Shown: piece after piece, positions 63,020 through 64,000 of the stretch
Position numbering within the stretch: the stretch's first letter is position 1
Layout: each line of letters starts with the position of its first letter
Position numbers and translations under genes: made by a program
The notes under the pieces: generated by a model
Told to the model about the DNA's origin: nothing
What the model saw: only the letters and a program-made list of their open reading frames with translations
Database searches by the model: none
Assembly: GCF_000319305.2 (NCBI RefSeq)
Contig: NZ_AMWJ02000002.1
Location: forward strand, 496,001-560,000
Source of the DNA: Pseudomonas bharatica CSV86
GTDB lineage: Bacteria > Pseudomonadota > Gammaproteobacteria > Pseudomonadales > Pseudomonadaceae
Length of the DNA: 64,000 bases
Direction of reading: 5' to 3'

Positions 63020-63576
63020 GCAGGCACTCCGGTGAAATGATGATCCAGCCAGGGATGGGCCTCATCCCGGGCCGACAGATTCTTGACAGGCAGCGGCCAG
63101 GCAATGGCCAGGCGCGGGTCATGCACCGACAGCCCGCCTTCGCGTCCCGGCGCGTAGTCCGCACTGTGCAGGTAAAGCAGCTCGGCCTCTTCGCCGAGCA
63201 CCTGGAAACCGTGGGCGAAACCGGCGGGGATCAGCAGGCTGCGACCGTCACCGGCCTTGAGGTGTTCGGCATGCCAGTGCAGGAAGGTCGGCGAGCCCTC
63301 GCGCAGGTCCACCGCCACATCCCAGACTTCACCGCGCAGGCAGGTGATCAGCTTGGCTTCCGGCTGCTCGCCCTGCTGGTAATGCAGGCCGCGCACCGAA
63401 CCCTGGCCGAGGGTGTGCGAGTGATTGATCTGGCGAATGTGCAACGGCACGCCCAGGCCGGCCAGGCTGCCTTCGCAGAACAGCCGGGAAAACTGCCCGC
63501 GGGCATCGCCGTGGCGCTTGTGCTGCACGCTGTAGAGCCCGGCCAGCGGCAGGGCATGGAGTTGCAGGTCGCTCAC
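63016..63576 (-). CDS. dTDP-4-dehydrorhamnose 3,5-epimerase-like (RmlC/RfbC family) sugar epimerase
   Basis: 186-aa cupin with RQINHSHTLGQGSVRGLHYQ containing the catalytic-type His, and IPAGFAHGFQVLGEEAELLY. Next to a CDP-glucose 4,6-dehydratase it most likely epimerises CDP-4-keto-6-deoxyglucose at C3 and/or C5 before C-methylation. The start is GTG 63576 overlapping the upstream stop (GTGA). Confidence 0.9.
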   Translation of the reverse strand: MSDLQLHALPLAGLYSVQHKRHGDARGQFSRLFCEGSLAGLGVPLHIRQINHSHTLGQGSVRGLHYQQGEQPEAKLITCLRGEVWDVAVDLREGSPTFLHWHAEHLKAGDGRSLLIPAGFAHGFQVLGEEAELLYLHSADYAPGREGGLSVHDPRLAIAWPLPVKNLSARDEAHPWLDHHFTGVPA

Positions 63577-64000
63577 GACAGCTCCGCGTACAGGTTCAGC
63601 TGATCCAGGGTAACGGCGCGCATCTCGTCGCCACGCTTCCACGCCAGGTGCCATTGCAGGGTGTGCTCCAGGCACTCTCGCAAGGACCAGCGGGTGCGCC
63701 AGCCGAGCAGTTGCCGGGCACGACCGCTGTCCAGGCGCAGCACGCCGGCTTCATGCAGGTCGCTCGGCTCGACGCGCATGCCCGGCGAGTCCGGCCATTG
63801 CCGCGACAGGTGCGCGACCACATCGCCAACGCTGCACATATCGCCTTCGGCCGGGCCGAAGTTCCAGGCACCGGCGAAAACCGGGCCCTCGGTATACAAG
63901 CGATGGGCCAGCAGCAGGTAGCCCGCCAGCGGTTCGAGGGCGTGCTGCCAGGGGCGGACCGCCTGGGGATAGCGCAAGGTCACCGGATGCCCCGCATCCC
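63573..64000 (-). CDS. rfbG: CDP-glucose 4,6-dehydratase, C-terminal part (partial)
   Basis: The last about 142 residues, running off the right edge. VTLRYPQAVRPWQHALEPLAGYLLLA is characteristic of the CDP-glucose 4,6-dehydratase branch (RNP-x-ATRPWQHVLEP in homologues), followed by AWNFGPAEGDMCSVGDVV and LGWRTRWSLRECLEHTLQWH. It makes CDP-4-keto-6-deoxyglucose. The N terminus with the NAD site is outside the window. Confidence 0.88.
   Translation of the reverse strand, partial: DAGHPVTLRYPQAVRPWQHALEPLAGYLLLAHRLYTEGPVFAGAWNFGPAEGDMCSVGDVVAHLSRQWPDSPGMRVEPSDLHEAGVLRLDSGRARQLLGWRTRWSLRECLEHTLQWHLAWKRGDEMRAVTLDQLNLYAELS

Overview
The window is a high-GC Pseudomonas chromosome segment, most like the P. 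putida / P. fluorescens lineages. The evidence is the gene order of the main flagellar/chemotaxis locus, the Pseudomonas-specific regulators (fleQ, fleSR, fleN, hptB-hsbR-hsbA) and several copies of the REP palindrome built on GCTGGCAAGCCAGCTCCCAC. Almost all host genes lie on the minus strand, so transcription runs from the right edge to the left.

Right to left: (1) 47.7-64.0 kb is a surface-glycan island. It holds the end of a CDP-glucose 4,6-dehydratase gene, a sugar epimerase, two C-methyltransferase-type proteins, a reductase, a CmcI-like protein and a 959-aa double glycosyltransferase. These are followed by a pseudaminic acid operon (pseB, pseC, pseF, a pseG-pseH fusion, pseI), a ketoacyl-ACP synthase III homologue and a motility-associated (maf) flagellin sugar transferase. 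(2) 39-47.6 kb is the filament module fliC, flaG, fliD, fliS, fliT and the regulators fleQ, fleS, fleR. (3) 19.5-33 kb carries fliE, F, G, H, I, J, the hsbA-hsbR-hptB output switch, fliK and fliL. (4) 14.6-19.5 kb is fliM, N, O, P, Q, R and flhB. (5) 0.3-14.4 kb is flhA, flhF, fleN, fliA and the chemotaxis/stator operon cheY, cheZ, cheA, cheB, motC, motD, parC-like, parP-like, cheW and a DUF2802 gene. The left edge has the end of an unrecognised plus-strand gene.

The locus is heavily damaged. Two copies of one 2,985-bp ISL3-family element, each flanked by an 8-bp target duplication, split fliF (MS ring) and fleQ (flagellar master regulator). A third, 3,371-bp ISPpu12-like ISL3 element sits between the sigma-54 promoter of fliE and the fliE start codon. 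Both element types carry metal-response cargo (ArsR + permease, or MerR + CDF transporter + LspA) reading co-directionally into the transposase gene. The two types share a virtually identical 1,228-bp transposase-3'/terminal-repeat module joined to unrelated cargo. As written, the strain should lack flagella.

Six further genes (flhF, fleN, fliI, hsbR, maf, pseI) each contain a single-base shift, always a missing G/C in a G/C run. This pattern is more typical of uncorrected long-read sequencing than of biology, so those six are annotated as frameshifted with that caveat. The IS insertions do not depend on base-level accuracy and are solid.
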